A program made the position numbers and the translations under genes. This document shows positions 9,506 through 18,110 of a stretch of DNA of 64,000 bases, one piece after another. The notes beneath the pieces are model-generated. The model saw only the letters and a list, made by a program, of their open reading frames with translations. It was not told the DNA's origin and did not search any database. The stretch's first letter is position 1; every line of letters begins with the position of its first letter. Source of the DNA: Candidatus Eisenbacteria bacterium (GTDB lineage Bacteria; Eisenbacteria; RBG-16-71-46; JAFGJU01); NCBI GenBank assembly GCA_026388185.1, contig JAPLKG010000008.1, positions 1 to 64,000 of the forward strand, in the 5' to 3' direction.

Positions 9506-11064
9506 GTCTTTGTGGTCAAGAGGAGGGAGCGCTCGGGAGAGCGGGATTCGTTGATGTTGGTCACGTATATGGCAGGCTCGTCCGAAACGGGGCACTTGTA
9601 CTCGCAGATTCCGCACCCTATGCAGAGACCGGGTACCACGACCGGCAGCTTCAAAGTGATCTCCTCTCCGTCGGGGCCGACTTTGTTCACTTCTTCGAAG
9701 ACTATCGCCTTCTTGGGCGTGGGACAATGTTCTTCACACACTATGCAGTTTACGTTGAACGCGTGGGGGAGACACCGATTCTTGTTGATGAAGGCGAGAC
9801 CGATGATCGTCCTTCTCTTTTCTTCGACGGGAAGTTTCTTTATGGCCCCGGTGGGGCAGATCTGCCCGCACAGCGTGCAGGAATACTCGCAGTAACCTAT
9901 TCTCGGAACCAGCACGGGAGACCACATCCCCTCCAGTCCGGCCTCGAGGAGGGTGGGTTGAAGCCCGTTCGTAAGACACACTTTCATGCATTCCGAGCAC
10001 TTCACGCACCTTTCCAGAAATGCCTTTTCCGGAAGGGCGCCCGGCGGTCTTATGAGACGAGGATTAGGTTTCACAAGACTGGGAGAAACTCGTAGAAGGG
10101 GAATTGCCAGCACTCCCGCCCCCGCGGACCAGAGAAAAGCACGCCTGCTCAGGTCTATTCGTCCCTCCTCCCTGCGCGGCAAAGCAATGCCGAAAGAGGC
10201 GGCTCCCTTTGGGCAGGCTTCCACGCAGTTCCAGCAGAAGATACATTCCGCCTTTCTCCATCCGTCGCCCATCGCGGGGGAGGCACCCGTCGGGCATGCC
10301 CGTACGCACTTTCCGCATTCGTCACACGCGTTGCTGACCCGGAGCCTCACGAGCGATGCCTTTGAGAACACCCCAAGCAGTGCGCCGAGAGGGCACACGT
10401 ATCTACACCAGAACCTGCTTCTCGAGAGATTGAGGACGAGTAGCCCGACAAAAAGCGTTCCCAGCAGGGCCCCTTGCAGAAAGCGGGGCTGGTTAAACGC
10501 AAGTACGTGTTGCCGCAAGAATGCGTAGATCGTCTCGGTGAAGCGCGAGATCCACAGGGGACCGCGAGCGTAGATGCCGTCGAAGACACTGCGCGTCAGA
10601 AACTCGATGGCGGGCCCGATGCCCGCGGCAAGAGAGCGCACAGTGAGAGAAAGCGGATCCAATACCCCAAGAATAGACATCGAAAAAAGCCCGCTCAGGA
10701 CGACGGCGACGAGCACCACGTACTTCCACCTGAGGCGACTGGTGTAGAGTCCGTGCTCGATCTTTCTGGGTCTGCGCGCGACCTCGCCCGCCGCGTTGTG
10801 AAGCGTTCCGAAAGGACAGAACCAGCCGCAGAAAAATCTGCCGAATAGAAGAGAAATACCGACGGTGACAAGGCTGAGCAGCAAGATGGGCTTTATCGAA
10901 AAGGAAGACAACAGCAGGAGACCCGCAAAGAGAGGGTCGAGATCCAGAAAGATTTTGACGGGATAGCTGATTTGATCCTTGCCCGAGTACTGGGTCTGTG
11001 TCAGGAGAAAGAAGAAGGCAATCACAAAAACTACTTGTGAAACTCGCCTCAGGTTCGCCATCAA
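9502..11064 (-). CDS. membrane polyferredoxin, NapH-like plus NapG-like fusion
   Basis: 520 residues. The N-terminal half has several transmembrane helices and the NapH/NosR/CcoG-type membrane motifs CGWFCPFG (Cys79 and Cys83) and CRYVCPLG. Then come ferredoxin motifs CDECGKCVRACP and CIFCWNCVEACP, a basic SRRAFLWSAGAG segment with a hydrophobic stretch, and a NapG-like ferredoxin region with CVKCSECMKVC, CTLCGQICP, CIVCEEHCP and CIGCGICEYKCP. It should carry several [4Fe-4S] clusters and pass electrons between membrane and periplasm; donor and acceptor are unknown. It starts 5 bases after the DUF362 gene, and its stop overlaps the ABC gene start (ATGA). Confidence 0.85.
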   Translation of the reverse strand: MMANLRRVSQVVFVIAFFFLLTQTQYSGKDQISYPVKIFLDLDPLFAGLLLLSSFSIKPILLLSLVTVGISLLFGRFFCGWFCPFGTLHNAAGEVARRPRKIEHGLYTSRLRWKYVVLVAVVLSGLFSMSILGVLDPLSLTVRSLAAGIGPAIEFLTRSVFDGIYARGPLWISRFTETIYAFLRQHVLAFNQPRFLQGALLGTLFVGLLVLNLSRSRFWCRYVCPLGALLGVFSKASLVRLRVSNACDECGKCVRACPTGASPAMGDGWRKAECIFCWNCVEACPKGAASFGIALPRREEGRIDLSRRAFLWSAGAGVLAIPLLRVSPSLVKPNPRLIRPPGALPEKAFLERCVKCSECMKVCLTNGLQPTLLEAGLEGMWSPVLVPRIGYCEYSCTLCGQICPTGAIKKLPVEEKRRTIIGLAFINKNRCLPHAFNVNCIVCEEHCPTPKKAIVFEEVNKVGPDGEEITLKLPVVVPGLCIGCGICEYKCPVSDEPAIYVTNINESRSPERSLLLTTKT

Positions 11065-11069
11065 CCTTC

Positions 11070-12008
11070 CTATGTCACCTCAATTGAGGAGAACCGCACC
11101 TTCTTGAGATCGATTTCTCCGACTCCGGCCTTCGCAGCCTTGACGAGGTAGCCCAGATCGGATCCCTTCAGGCCGAAGAACGTGGCTCCGTAGGAATCAA
11201 CCGCCAGTTGGTCCGTCCCCACGACAAGAGTGTTCAGTCTCCGCACGTCCTTGATGTTTCCTCCCTGGGGGCCGTTCGCGACCAGAATCCGAGTCGCATC
11301 CAGAACTGTGAGCGTGGGCTTGAAGAAATGCGCCAGGTCGGCAAGGCTGAGGTCTATTTGTTGATGAAGCTTGCCTCGGGGGTCCCCGATGACTCCCATC
11401 CAGTTCTTCACGGACATCGACAATCGAGACATTCCGTGCTGCTTGGCCACGGGGACGTTTATCACTTTGTCACAATCCAAGACTGCTGAATAGATGGGCC
11501 ATTTATCTAGCACGGCACCGTGCATGTTGATTTGTCTGAAGTCTCTCTCGTCCACAAACTTGACTTCCGCTCCCGCCTTTCGGGCGGAGTCGGCGATTCC
11601 GCTTTTCACGTAGCAACGCCTGGGGTCGTCGCAGCTCCTGTCAAAAACCTTCACTTTCTTGGCACCGGCCTGGAAGCACATTTCAACCATGGAGTAGACG
11701 AGAGCAGGATCTGTATTTGCGGCCTGTTCCGGCACGCGGTCCCAGCCGATGTTGGGTTTTACGACGACGACGTCTCCCCTGGAAATGTACCTCGAAATGC
11801 CTCCGAGGGCGTCGACGGCCGAACGAAGGTTCCGCGCCACAGACGGGCCGTGCGCGACGACAAACGTGGGAGGAGGCGCCTCCTTCGCGTGTGCGAGAGG
11901 GCCAGCCGAGGCCAGAGTGGCAGCGGAAGTGAACGGCGCTCGCAGTCCGGCAAGAACACTTCCTGCTGCACCGGCCATGATCAGTCGTAAAAAGTCTCTT
12001 CGGTCCAT
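11070..12008 (-). CDS. Tat-exported DUF362 protein
   Basis: 312 residues from ATG 12008. The N-terminus MDRRDFLRLIMAGAAGSV is a twin-arginine signal, so the folded protein should be exported. The rest is a DUF362 domain: VVVVKPNIGWD, then a cysteine-containing segment FDRSCDDPRRCY, KVINVPVAKQHG and MSVKNWMGVIGD. DUF362 proteins commonly sit next to ferredoxins; their reaction is not established. The immediate downstream polyferredoxin gene suggests a shared electron-transfer function. The frame remains open upstream to 13493 but that part overlaps ruvB and is not coding. Confidence 0.85.
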   Translation of the reverse strand: MDRRDFLRLIMAGAAGSVLAGLRAPFTSAATLASAGPLAHAKEAPPPTFVVAHGPSVARNLRSAVDALGGISRYISRGDVVVVKPNIGWDRVPEQAANTDPALVYSMVEMCFQAGAKKVKVFDRSCDDPRRCYVKSGIADSARKAGAEVKFVDERDFRQINMHGAVLDKWPIYSAVLDCDKVINVPVAKQHGMSRLSMSVKNWMGVIGDPRGKLHQQIDLSLADLAHFFKPTLTVLDATRILVANGPQGGNIKDVRRLNTLVVGTDQLAVDSYGATFFGLKGSDLGYLVKAAKAGVGEIDLKKVRFSSIEVT

Positions 12009-12014
12009 GTGACG

Positions 12015-12065
12015 CGCTCCGTGTGTTGATACGCTCCGTCTGTTGATGCGCTTCGAGTGTGTTTG
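12015..12065. repeat. three tandem 17-base units in the DUF362 operon leader
   Basis: Consecutive 17-base units at 12015-12031 (CGCTCCGTGTGTTGATA), 12032-12048 (CGCTCCGTCTGTTGATG) and 12049-12065 (more diverged). Units 1 and 2 match at 15 of 17 positions, units 2 and 3 at 11. They lie directly upstream of the DUF362 start on the minus strand. Confidence 0.7.
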
Positions 12066-12146
12066 GCTTGAGTCAGGATACCACTTCGCCGTTCCCCGTG
12101 TCAAATGACCGGACTCCGCCGAAGCCTGCCCCGCGCCCGTTTTCTC

Positions 12147-12176
12147 TTTGCAGACGTGAGTTTGGTGTGCTAGTCT
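12147..12176 (+). promoter_or_regulatory. candidate promoter for ruvB
   Basis: TTTGCA (12147-12152) and TAGTCT (12171-12176) with 18 bases between, 24 bases before the GTG start. The -35 box is weak. Confidence 0.35.
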
Positions 12177-12200
12177 ACGACCTGAAGGGAGAGAGACTGC

Positions 12201-13247
12201 GTGGCTGAAAAACATCTCACTTCCCCGGCCCTGGTCGAGGAAGAACTGGCCATTGATAAGGCGCTCAGGCCCACAAGCTTGGACGAATTCGTGGGCCAGA
12301 CTCAGCTCAAGGAAAACTTGAAAGTATTCCTGCAAGCTGCTGTACAGAGAGGAGAAGCGCTCGACCACATTCTCTTTCACGGTCCTCCGGGGCTTGGGAA
12401 AACCACCCTCGCCAACATCATGGCGAACGAGATGGGCGTGGAAATCGTCCATGCCACGGGACCCGTCATCGAGAGACCCGCAGATCTCGCGGGTCTTCTT
12501 ACAAACCTGACCGAGAGAGCCATTCTCTTCATCGACGAGATTCACAGGCTGAACCACGTTGTGGAAGAGTACCTCTACCCGGCGATGGAGGATTTCAAGA
12601 TTGACATCATGATTGACAGGGGTCCGAGTGCCCGTTCGGTGCGCCTCAAACTCCAGCACTTCACCCTGGCGGGCGCCACAACGCGCGCAGGTCTCATCAC
12701 TTCGCCCTTGAGAGCCAGGTTCGGCATGATGTGCCGCATCGGTTATTACAGCGCCGAGGAACTCTGTCAGATTGTGAAACGCTCCGCACGAATCATGGAA
12801 GTTCCCATCGACGAAGAAGGGGCAAGAGAGCTTGCCGCGCGATCTCGAGGAACTCCCAGAATCGCAAATCGTCTCTTGAGGAGGGTTCGCGACTTCGCGC
12901 AGATAAAGGCGAGTGGGAAAATCACAGGACGAGTGGCCGAAGATGGCCTGCAAATGCTGGAAGTTGACAAACTCGGGCTTGACGACATGGATAGGAGAAT
13001 GCTGGAAGCCATTATTATGAAGTTCGGCGGAGGTCCCGTGGGGCTCAACAACCTCGCAGTCGCGGTCGGAGAGGAAGCAGAGACGCTTGAAGACGTGTAC
13101 GAGCCCTTCCTGATACAGGAAGGGCTTATCAAGAGGACGCCCAGGGGAAGGGAAGCCACGAGTCTCGCCTACGAGCACTTGGGCATTGCTGGCCGCGACA
13201 AAGAGACGGAACAGAACGGCACTCAGAAAGAGCTCTTTAAGGAATAG
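12201..13247 (+). CDS. ruvB: Holliday junction DNA helicase RuvB
   Basis: 348 residues, normal length. AAA+ motor that drives branch migration with RuvA: N-terminal [12 protein letters not shown], Walker [13 protein letters not shown], Walker [10 protein letters not shown], sensor [19 protein letters not shown], and the C-terminal winged helix ending in a [14 protein letters not shown] segment. GTG start at 12201 after GGGAGAGA. Divergent from the DUF362/polyferredoxin/ABC cluster. Confidence 0.96.
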   Translation: MAEKHLTSPALVEEELAIDKALRPTSLDEFVGQTQLKENLKVFLQAAVQRGEALDHILFHGPPGLGKTTLANIMANEMGVEIVHATGPVIERPADLAGLLTNLTERAILFIDEIHRLNHVVEEYLYPAMEDFKIDIMIDRGPSARSVRLKLQHFTLAGATTRAGLITSPLRARFGMMCRIGYYSAEELCQIVKRSARIMEVPIDEEGARELAARSRGTPRIANRLLRRVRDFAQIKASGKITGRVAEDGLQMLEVDKLGLDDMDRRMLEAIIMKFGGGPVGLNNLAVAVGEEAETLEDVYEPFLIQEGLIKRTPRGREATSLAYEHLGIAGRDKETEQNGTQKELFKE

Positions 13248-13370
13248 CTGCGTTCGCGACTCGCTGCGCCCCAGGTCATTCATACTGTCAAGCACTCTTC
13301 CAGATCGAACTGACGCGTTGGAGGACGATCGGCGCTGACGGAATAGCTGTGTCCGTGTTGCGGAGGGAGA

Positions 13371-13952
13371 TTGGCGGAAAAAATCCTGCTCCATGCCTGC
13401 TGCGCTCCCTGCTCGACTGTTCCCGTCCCTGCACTTACGGAGGACGGGTTCGAGGTGGTGGCCTTTTTCTTCAACCCGAACGTCCATCCCCATTCGGAGT
13501 TCGTAAATCGGTTGAGGTCAATGCAGCAATTCGTTAAAAATAGGGAGATTAGCGGTTTCTTCTACAAGGGCTACCCTCTCGAGAGTTTCCTGCGGATGCA
13601 ACTGTCGCAGCTCGAATCCAGATGCGAGGGTTGCTACGAACTGCGCCTCACGGCAGCAGCGAGAAAGGCGAAGGAAGAGGGGATAAGGGTATTTTCCACC
13701 ACCTTGCTTGTCAGCCCGTACCAGAAGCACGAGTTGATCAGAGATCTGGGAAAGAGCGTTCAGAAGGAAAGCCGGATAGAGTTTCTCTACAACGACTGGC
13801 GGCCTCGGTGGCACGAGACAAGAGATCTGGCGAGAAAGGAAGACCTCTATCTTCAGAAATACTGCGGCTGCATTTTCAGCGAGACCGAACGATACCTGGA
13901 AAAAGAAGGACGGCAGCACAAGAGAGGAAAAGCTGCACAAGCAGATTCATGA
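13371..13952 (+). CDS. queH: epoxyqueuosine reductase QueH
   Basis: 193 residues of the QueH (former DUF208) family, which reduces epoxyqueuosine to queuosine in tRNA and is unrelated to the cobalamin-dependent QueG. Visible cysteine motifs: LLHACCAPCST (residues 5-15), CEGCYELRL near residue 85, and YCGCIFSET near residue 163; these hold a [4Fe-4S] cluster and iron. TTG start at 13371, directly preceded by CGGAGGGAGA. The stop overlaps the queA start (ATGA), and queA and tgt follow: a compact queuosine operon. Confidence 0.92.
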   Translation: MAEKILLHACCAPCSTVPVPALTEDGFEVVAFFFNPNVHPHSEFVNRLRSMQQFVKNREISGFFYKGYPLESFLRMQLSQLESRCEGCYELRLTAAARKAKEEGIRVFSTTLLVSPYQKHELIRDLGKSVQKESRIEFLYNDWRPRWHETRDLARKEDLYLQKYCGCIFSETERYLEKEGRQHKRGKAAQADS

Positions 13953-15010
13953 GTAACAATGAGCTTGCTGCCTTTGAATTCGAGCTTCCCGAGAGCTTCA
14001 TAGCCAAGAGGCCTGCCGTCCCTCGCAGTTCGTCCAGGCTGATGGTTCTGGATCGGGCCGCCCTCAGTATTGAGCATTCTGTGTTCGAATCGTTTCCCTC
14101 CCGTCTTGAGGAGGGAGACTGTCTGGTCTTGAACGAGACGAAAGTACGACCTTGTCGAATGTCAGGAGTGCGGAAGGAGACGGGCGGGAAACTTGAGCTA
14201 CTGTTCGTGCGCGAGAATGAGGGAACCGGGGACGAGAGACCTCGATGGGAAGCGTTGGTTAGACCCGCCAGACGTTTGAAAGACGGCACGGCGGTCTCTC
14301 TCAGCGGTGGGGCAAGCGCAAGGATAGTGGAGAAGCTTTCTGGAGCCTCCTTTCTTGTCGAAGTACCCGAGCAGTTCGAGGACTACCTCGAGAAGCATGG
14401 GCAGATGCCCATTCCTCCCTACATAAGACGCAAGGCGGACGCGGATGACAAGGAGCACTACCAGACCGTCTACGCTCGCGTTGCCGGATCTTCGGCCGCG
14501 CCGACCGCAGGCTTGCATTTCACACGAGAAATACTACGCAAACTCGAGGCTAGAGGCGTTGGAATCGCAACGCTCACATTGCACGTGGGTCCCGGAACAT
14601 TCAGACCCCTGACGCCGGGCACGCTCTCTTCTCAGAAACTGGATCCCGAGTCCTACGAAATAACCGCCGAGGCCTGCCAAATCATCAACAGAACCAGGGG
14701 AAGGGGAGGGAGAGTGTTCGCCGTGGGCACCACGAGCGCACGCGTGTTGGAAACGGTTGCGAATAGCGCCGGCGGCGCGAGAGGGGAGGCTCTTGGCCCG
14801 GCCAAAGGATGGACGGACAGGTTCATCTATCCGCCCTACGATTTCAAGAGCGTGGACGCCCTTATCACGAATTTCCACCTTCCGGGTTCCAGCGTCCTGC
14901 TTCTGGTCTGTGCTTTTGCCGGGCGAGAGTTTATCCTCAAGGCCTACGAAGAGGCAAAGAGGGAGGGATATAGGTTCTATAGTTACGGCGACGGAATGCT
15001 CATCGTCTGA
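13949..15010 (+). CDS. queA: S-adenosylmethionine:tRNA ribosyltransferase-isomerase
   Basis: 353 residues. QueA transfers the ribosyl part of SAM to preQ1 in tRNA. Signature segments: NETKVRPCRM, IPPYIRR, AGLHFT, LHVGPGTFRPL, TTSARVLE and YPPYDF/ITNFHLPGS. The frame is open upstream into queH, but ATG 13949 overlapping the queH stop by 4 bases fits the family N-terminus (FEFELPESFIAKRPA). Between queH and tgt. Confidence 0.96.
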   Translation: MSNNELAAFEFELPESFIAKRPAVPRSSSRLMVLDRAALSIEHSVFESFPSRLEEGDCLVLNETKVRPCRMSGVRKETGGKLELLFVRENEGTGDERPRWEALVRPARRLKDGTAVSLSGGASARIVEKLSGASFLVEVPEQFEDYLEKHGQMPIPPYIRRKADADDKEHYQTVYARVAGSSAAPTAGLHFTREILRKLEARGVGIATLTLHVGPGTFRPLTPGTLSSQKLDPESYEITAEACQIINRTRGRGGRVFAVGTTSARVLETVANSAGGARGEALGPAKGWTDRFIYPPYDFKSVDALITNFHLPGSSVLLLVCAFAGREFILKAYEEAKREGYRFYSYGDGMLIV

Positions 15011-15064
15011 GTCTTTCAATCGAGTCTGTCACACACGTGCTTGTTCTTGGGAAGTGGATTAGAA

Positions 15065-16201
15065 ATGGAATTCCGTCTGGAAAAAAGCGACGGCGAATCA
15101 AACGCCAGGGCGGGCGTTATCGTCACCGGCAGAGGCGAGATAGAGACTCCCATTTTCATGCCCGTAGGTACCCAGGCGACCGTCAAGACAGTCTCCCCTC
15201 AAGAGCTGGCCGAGATAGGCGCCCAGATCGTGCTTGCCAACACGTATCATCTTTACCTGAGGCCGGGGCATGAGTTGATTCGCGAAATGGGCGGACTTCA
15301 CAAGTTCATGAGCTGGCCCAAGGCCATCTTGACGGACAGCGGAGGTTTCCAGGTCTTCAGTCTTTCGAATCTCCGCGTCGTTAGAAGAGAAGGCGTGGTT
15401 TTTCGCTCCCATCTTGACGGATCCGAGCACTTCATTTCGCCGGAAATTGCCGTGGAGATACAGAGAGCGCTTGATTCGGATATCGTGATGACGCTGGACC
15501 AGTGTGTCGGGTATCCCGCGGACATGCCGTCGGCCAAGCAGGCGATGGAGAACACGCTCGATTGGGCGGAACGCTCGAGATCGGCTTGGAAAGACCTGGA
15601 TGCTCCTCCTTCTCGTGCTCTGTTCGGGATTGTCCAGGGAAGCACCTACGATTGCCTCAGAAGGCAGTGCTCAAAAGCGCTTGTTGGAATGGAGTTTGAC
15701 GGATATGCTATTGGCGGACTTTCGGTGGGAGAGCCGAAGAGTGCGACTTTTGAGATGACGGCCGTCACCGTAGATGAACTTCCTCGGCAAAAGCCCAGAT
15801 ATCTGATGGGGGTGGGTTTTCCGCAAGACATCATCGCGGCCGTTTCCCTGGGAGTGGACATGTTCGATTGTGTGATGCCGACCAGGAATGCAAGAAATGG
15901 TACGGTGTTCACCTCCACGGGGAAGCTGGTCGTCAAGAACGTCGAGTACGCAAAGGACGAGAGACCCCTCGACCAAAACTGCGATTGTTACACGTGCAGA
16001 ACATTCTCGAGGGCATATCTGAGACACCTTTTTCAGGCCGGAGAACTGTTGGGGCCGCGGCTCGCTACAGTTCACAGCCTCTGTTTCTTTTTGAGAATGA
16101 TGAAGGAGATGCGAGAGAGTATACTGGAAGGGCGATTCTCCCACTGGAGCAAGGAGTTTCTGGAAAGATACGAATCGGGCGCAGAAGCAAGAGCAAGTTG
16201 A
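15065..16201 (+). CDS. tgt: tRNA-guanine transglycosylase
   Basis: 378 residues from ATG 15065. Tgt swaps G34 for preQ1 in GUN-anticodon tRNAs. Motifs: active-site region LTDSGGFQVFSL, GGLSVGEPK, the nucleophile region VDMFDCVMPTRNARNG, and the zinc site CDCYTC followed by His in LRHLF. The frame extends 24 bases upstream to a TTG, but ATG 15065 matches the family start. Third gene of the queuosine cluster. Confidence 0.95.
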   Translation: MEFRLEKSDGESNARAGVIVTGRGEIETPIFMPVGTQATVKTVSPQELAEIGAQIVLANTYHLYLRPGHELIREMGGLHKFMSWPKAILTDSGGFQVFSLSNLRVVRREGVVFRSHLDGSEHFISPEIAVEIQRALDSDIVMTLDQCVGYPADMPSAKQAMENTLDWAERSRSAWKDLDAPPSRALFGIVQGSTYDCLRRQCSKALVGMEFDGYAIGGLSVGEPKSATFEMTAVTVDELPRQKPRYLMGVGFPQDIIAAVSLGVDMFDCVMPTRNARNGTVFTSTGKLVVKNVEYAKDERPLDQNCDCYTCRTFSRAYLRHLFQAGELLGPRLATVHSLCFFLRMMKEMRESILEGRFSHWSKEFLERYESGAEARAS

Positions 16202-16334
16202 GCCGGCCGGCCAATCAGAAAGGGCCGGGCGGGCAATGAGCTTGGCCGGTAGGCACTCGAGATGAATCACGAGAGCAATCGTGGTTCCGATGGTGAATCC
16301 GAGCTGGACTCGGGCGTCTAACAAGGAGGGTTTG

Positions 16335-16655
16335 ATGCTAGACGTAGCTTACGCGATGGGTACTTCTGGAGGAGGTCAGGGGCAGTCAGGCAGTCCTTAC
16401 GGCGGCCTCCTGATGATACTTGTCATTTTTGGCATTTTCTACTTTCTTCTGGTGCGGCCACAGATGAAGCGGCAGAAACAACACCAGACGATGGTGAATT
16501 CTCTGAAGAAAGGTGACAAGGTTGTGACTACCGGCGGCATTCACGGCACGATAGTGGGCATCAAGGACGACGTTGCGATCATAAAGATAGCCGAGGAGGT
16601 AAAGATCGAGGTGTCCAAGAGCTGTGTGGCCGCGATAAAGGAGCAAGGCGAGTAA
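16335..16655 (+). CDS. yajC: preprotein translocase accessory subunit YajC
   Basis: 106 residues: glycine-rich N-terminus, a single membrane span (LLMILVIFGIFYFLLVRPQ), and a cytoplasmic domain with GDKVVTTGGIHGTI. YajC joins the SecDF complex; it commonly follows tgt, though here secD/secF do not follow. ATG 16335 has GGAGGG 4 bases upstream (16325-16330), which rules out the longer frame from 16281. def starts on the base after its stop. Confidence 0.95.
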   Translation: MLDVAYAMGTSGGGQGQSGSPYGGLLMILVIFGIFYFLLVRPQMKRQKQHQTMVNSLKKGDKVVTTGGIHGTIVGIKDDVAIIKIAEEVKIEVSKSCVAAIKEQGE

Positions 16656-17177
16656 ATGGCTCCCAAGTCCGTCGTCACCTACGGAAACCCGCTTCTCAAG
16701 CGACGCGCGAGAGAGATAACCGAAATTGACGACTCGGTAAGGAAACTTGCGGAAGAGATGTTCGAAACGATGGAGCGCTCGCGAGGCGTAGGACTGGCGG
16801 CTCCTCAGGTGGGCGTTCCACTGCGAGTCATTGTGTTGAGTGTCCCGATGGACGATGGGACACGATGGAAGTGTGCTATCGTGAACCCCGAGCTGGTGTC
16901 GAAGAACGGGAAGATGACGTCGGAAGAAGGATGTCTCAGTGTACCTGGTATCTACGAGGAGATCACGAGAGCCGAAGAGATCGAGGTGAAGGGGCTCGAT
17001 CTTGAGGGGAAGGAAATAAGGGTCAAAGGGAAGGGGCTCTTGGCCAAAGCCGTCCAGCACGAAATGGACCACATCGATGGCATTCTGATTGTAGACAGGC
17101 TGAGCGCAATAAAGCGGCACGTGCTCCAGAGGCGCCTTCGTAAACTTGAGGAAAATGCCAAGGGGAGGGCGTCTTGA
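16656..17177 (+). CDS. def: peptide deformylase
   Basis: 173 residues with the three metal-site motifs: GVGLAAPQVG (motif 1), EGCLSVPG (motif 2, Cys ligand) and QHEMDHIDG (motif 3, two His ligands and catalytic Glu). Removes the formyl group from nascent N-terminal Met. Zero-base spacing after yajC and a TTGA overlap with fmt, whose product adds the formyl group. Confidence 0.96.
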   Translation: MAPKSVVTYGNPLLKRRAREITEIDDSVRKLAEEMFETMERSRGVGLAAPQVGVPLRVIVLSVPMDDGTRWKCAIVNPELVSKNGKMTSEEGCLSVPGIYEEITRAEEIEVKGLDLEGKEIRVKGKGLLAKAVQHEMDHIDGILIVDRLSAIKRHVLQRRLRKLEENAKGRAS

Positions 17178-18109
17178 GAATCGTCTTCATGGGCACGCCG
17201 CGCTTTGCGGTTCCATCGCTTTCCAAATTAGTGAGCGACGGACACGACGTAGTGGCCGTCGTGACGCAGCCCCAAAGACCCAGCGGAAGAGGCCTCGAGC
17301 CGACTCCACCCCCGGTCAAGGTCCTGGCGGACGAAAAAGGGCTGAGGATTCTCCAGCCGGAGAACGTAAACCTCCCCGAGTCCATCCAGGAGCTCACTGC
17401 ACTGGAGCCGGAGCTCATAGTCGTCGTGGCGTACGGCGCCATACTTCGCAGGCCACTCCTCGAACTCCCCTCCTTGGGGTGCGTCAACCTTCACGCTTCT
17501 CTGCTTCCGAAGCTGAGAGGAGTCGCCCCCATCAACTGGGCCATAATGGAAGGCCACAGGGCAACGGGCGTGACGACCATCTGGATGAACGAAAAAGTCG
17601 ACGCCGGCGAGATCATTCTGCAGAGATACGTCGCGATACTTCCCGAAGAGACCGCTGGTGAACTTGAAGAGAGGCTCTGTCACGCGGGAAGTGAGCTGCT
17701 CTCCAGGACGCTCCTCGCGATCAAGGACGGAAATGCACCCAAGATTCCGCAAGACGCCGCGCTTTCAACGTACGCGCCGATGCTCAAGAAAGAGGACGGC
17801 GTCATTGATTGGAGCAGGGACGCCGAGGTGCTTTCGGATCACATAAGAGGCGTGACTCCGTGGCCGAGCGCTCAGACGACGATTCACGGCGAACCCCTCA
17901 AGATTCTCAAGGCCAGAGTGATTGAGCCGATGAGTGCGTATCACGCGGGCAGCATCCTCAAACTCGACGAGGATGGCGCGATCGCCGTTGCTGCAGGCCA
18001 CGGCGTACTTCAAGTCATTGCGGTTCAGCCCGCAGGAAAAAAGCCCATGGCCGCGGTCGACTTCGCCCGAGGAAGGCGACTGCGCGAGGGCGAAAGATTT
18101 GGGACGTGA
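17174..18109 (+). CDS. fmt: methionyl-tRNA formyltransferase
   Basis: 311 residues, normal length. N-terminal Rossmann-like formyltransferase domain (IVFMGTPRFAVPSL) with the catalytic loop NLHASLLPKLRGVAPINWAI and the C-terminal OB-type domain. Uses 10-formyl-THF to formylate initiator Met-tRNA. TTG start at 17174 overlaps the def stop (TTGA) and has GGGGAGGG just upstream; translation is probably coupled to def. Confidence 0.95.
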   Translation: MRIVFMGTPRFAVPSLSKLVSDGHDVVAVVTQPQRPSGRGLEPTPPPVKVLADEKGLRILQPENVNLPESIQELTALEPELIVVVAYGAILRRPLLELPSLGCVNLHASLLPKLRGVAPINWAIMEGHRATGVTTIWMNEKVDAGEIILQRYVAILPEETAGELEERLCHAGSELLSRTLLAIKDGNAPKIPQDAALSTYAPMLKKEDGVIDWSRDAEVLSDHIRGVTPWPSAQTTIHGEPLKILKARVIEPMSAYHAGSILKLDEDGAIAVAAGHGVLQVIAVQPAGKKPMAAVDFARGRRLREGERFGT

Positions 18110-18110
18110 G

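Noticed and set aside
9506-9727. Upstream extension of the second ABC gene
   Set aside because: The extra residues overlap the polyferredoxin gene and look non-natural; ATGA coupling at 9505 explains the start.
12009-13493. Upstream extension of the DUF362 frame to about 800 residues
   Set aside because: It overlaps ruvB completely in antisense; the Tat signal starts cleanly at ATG 12008.
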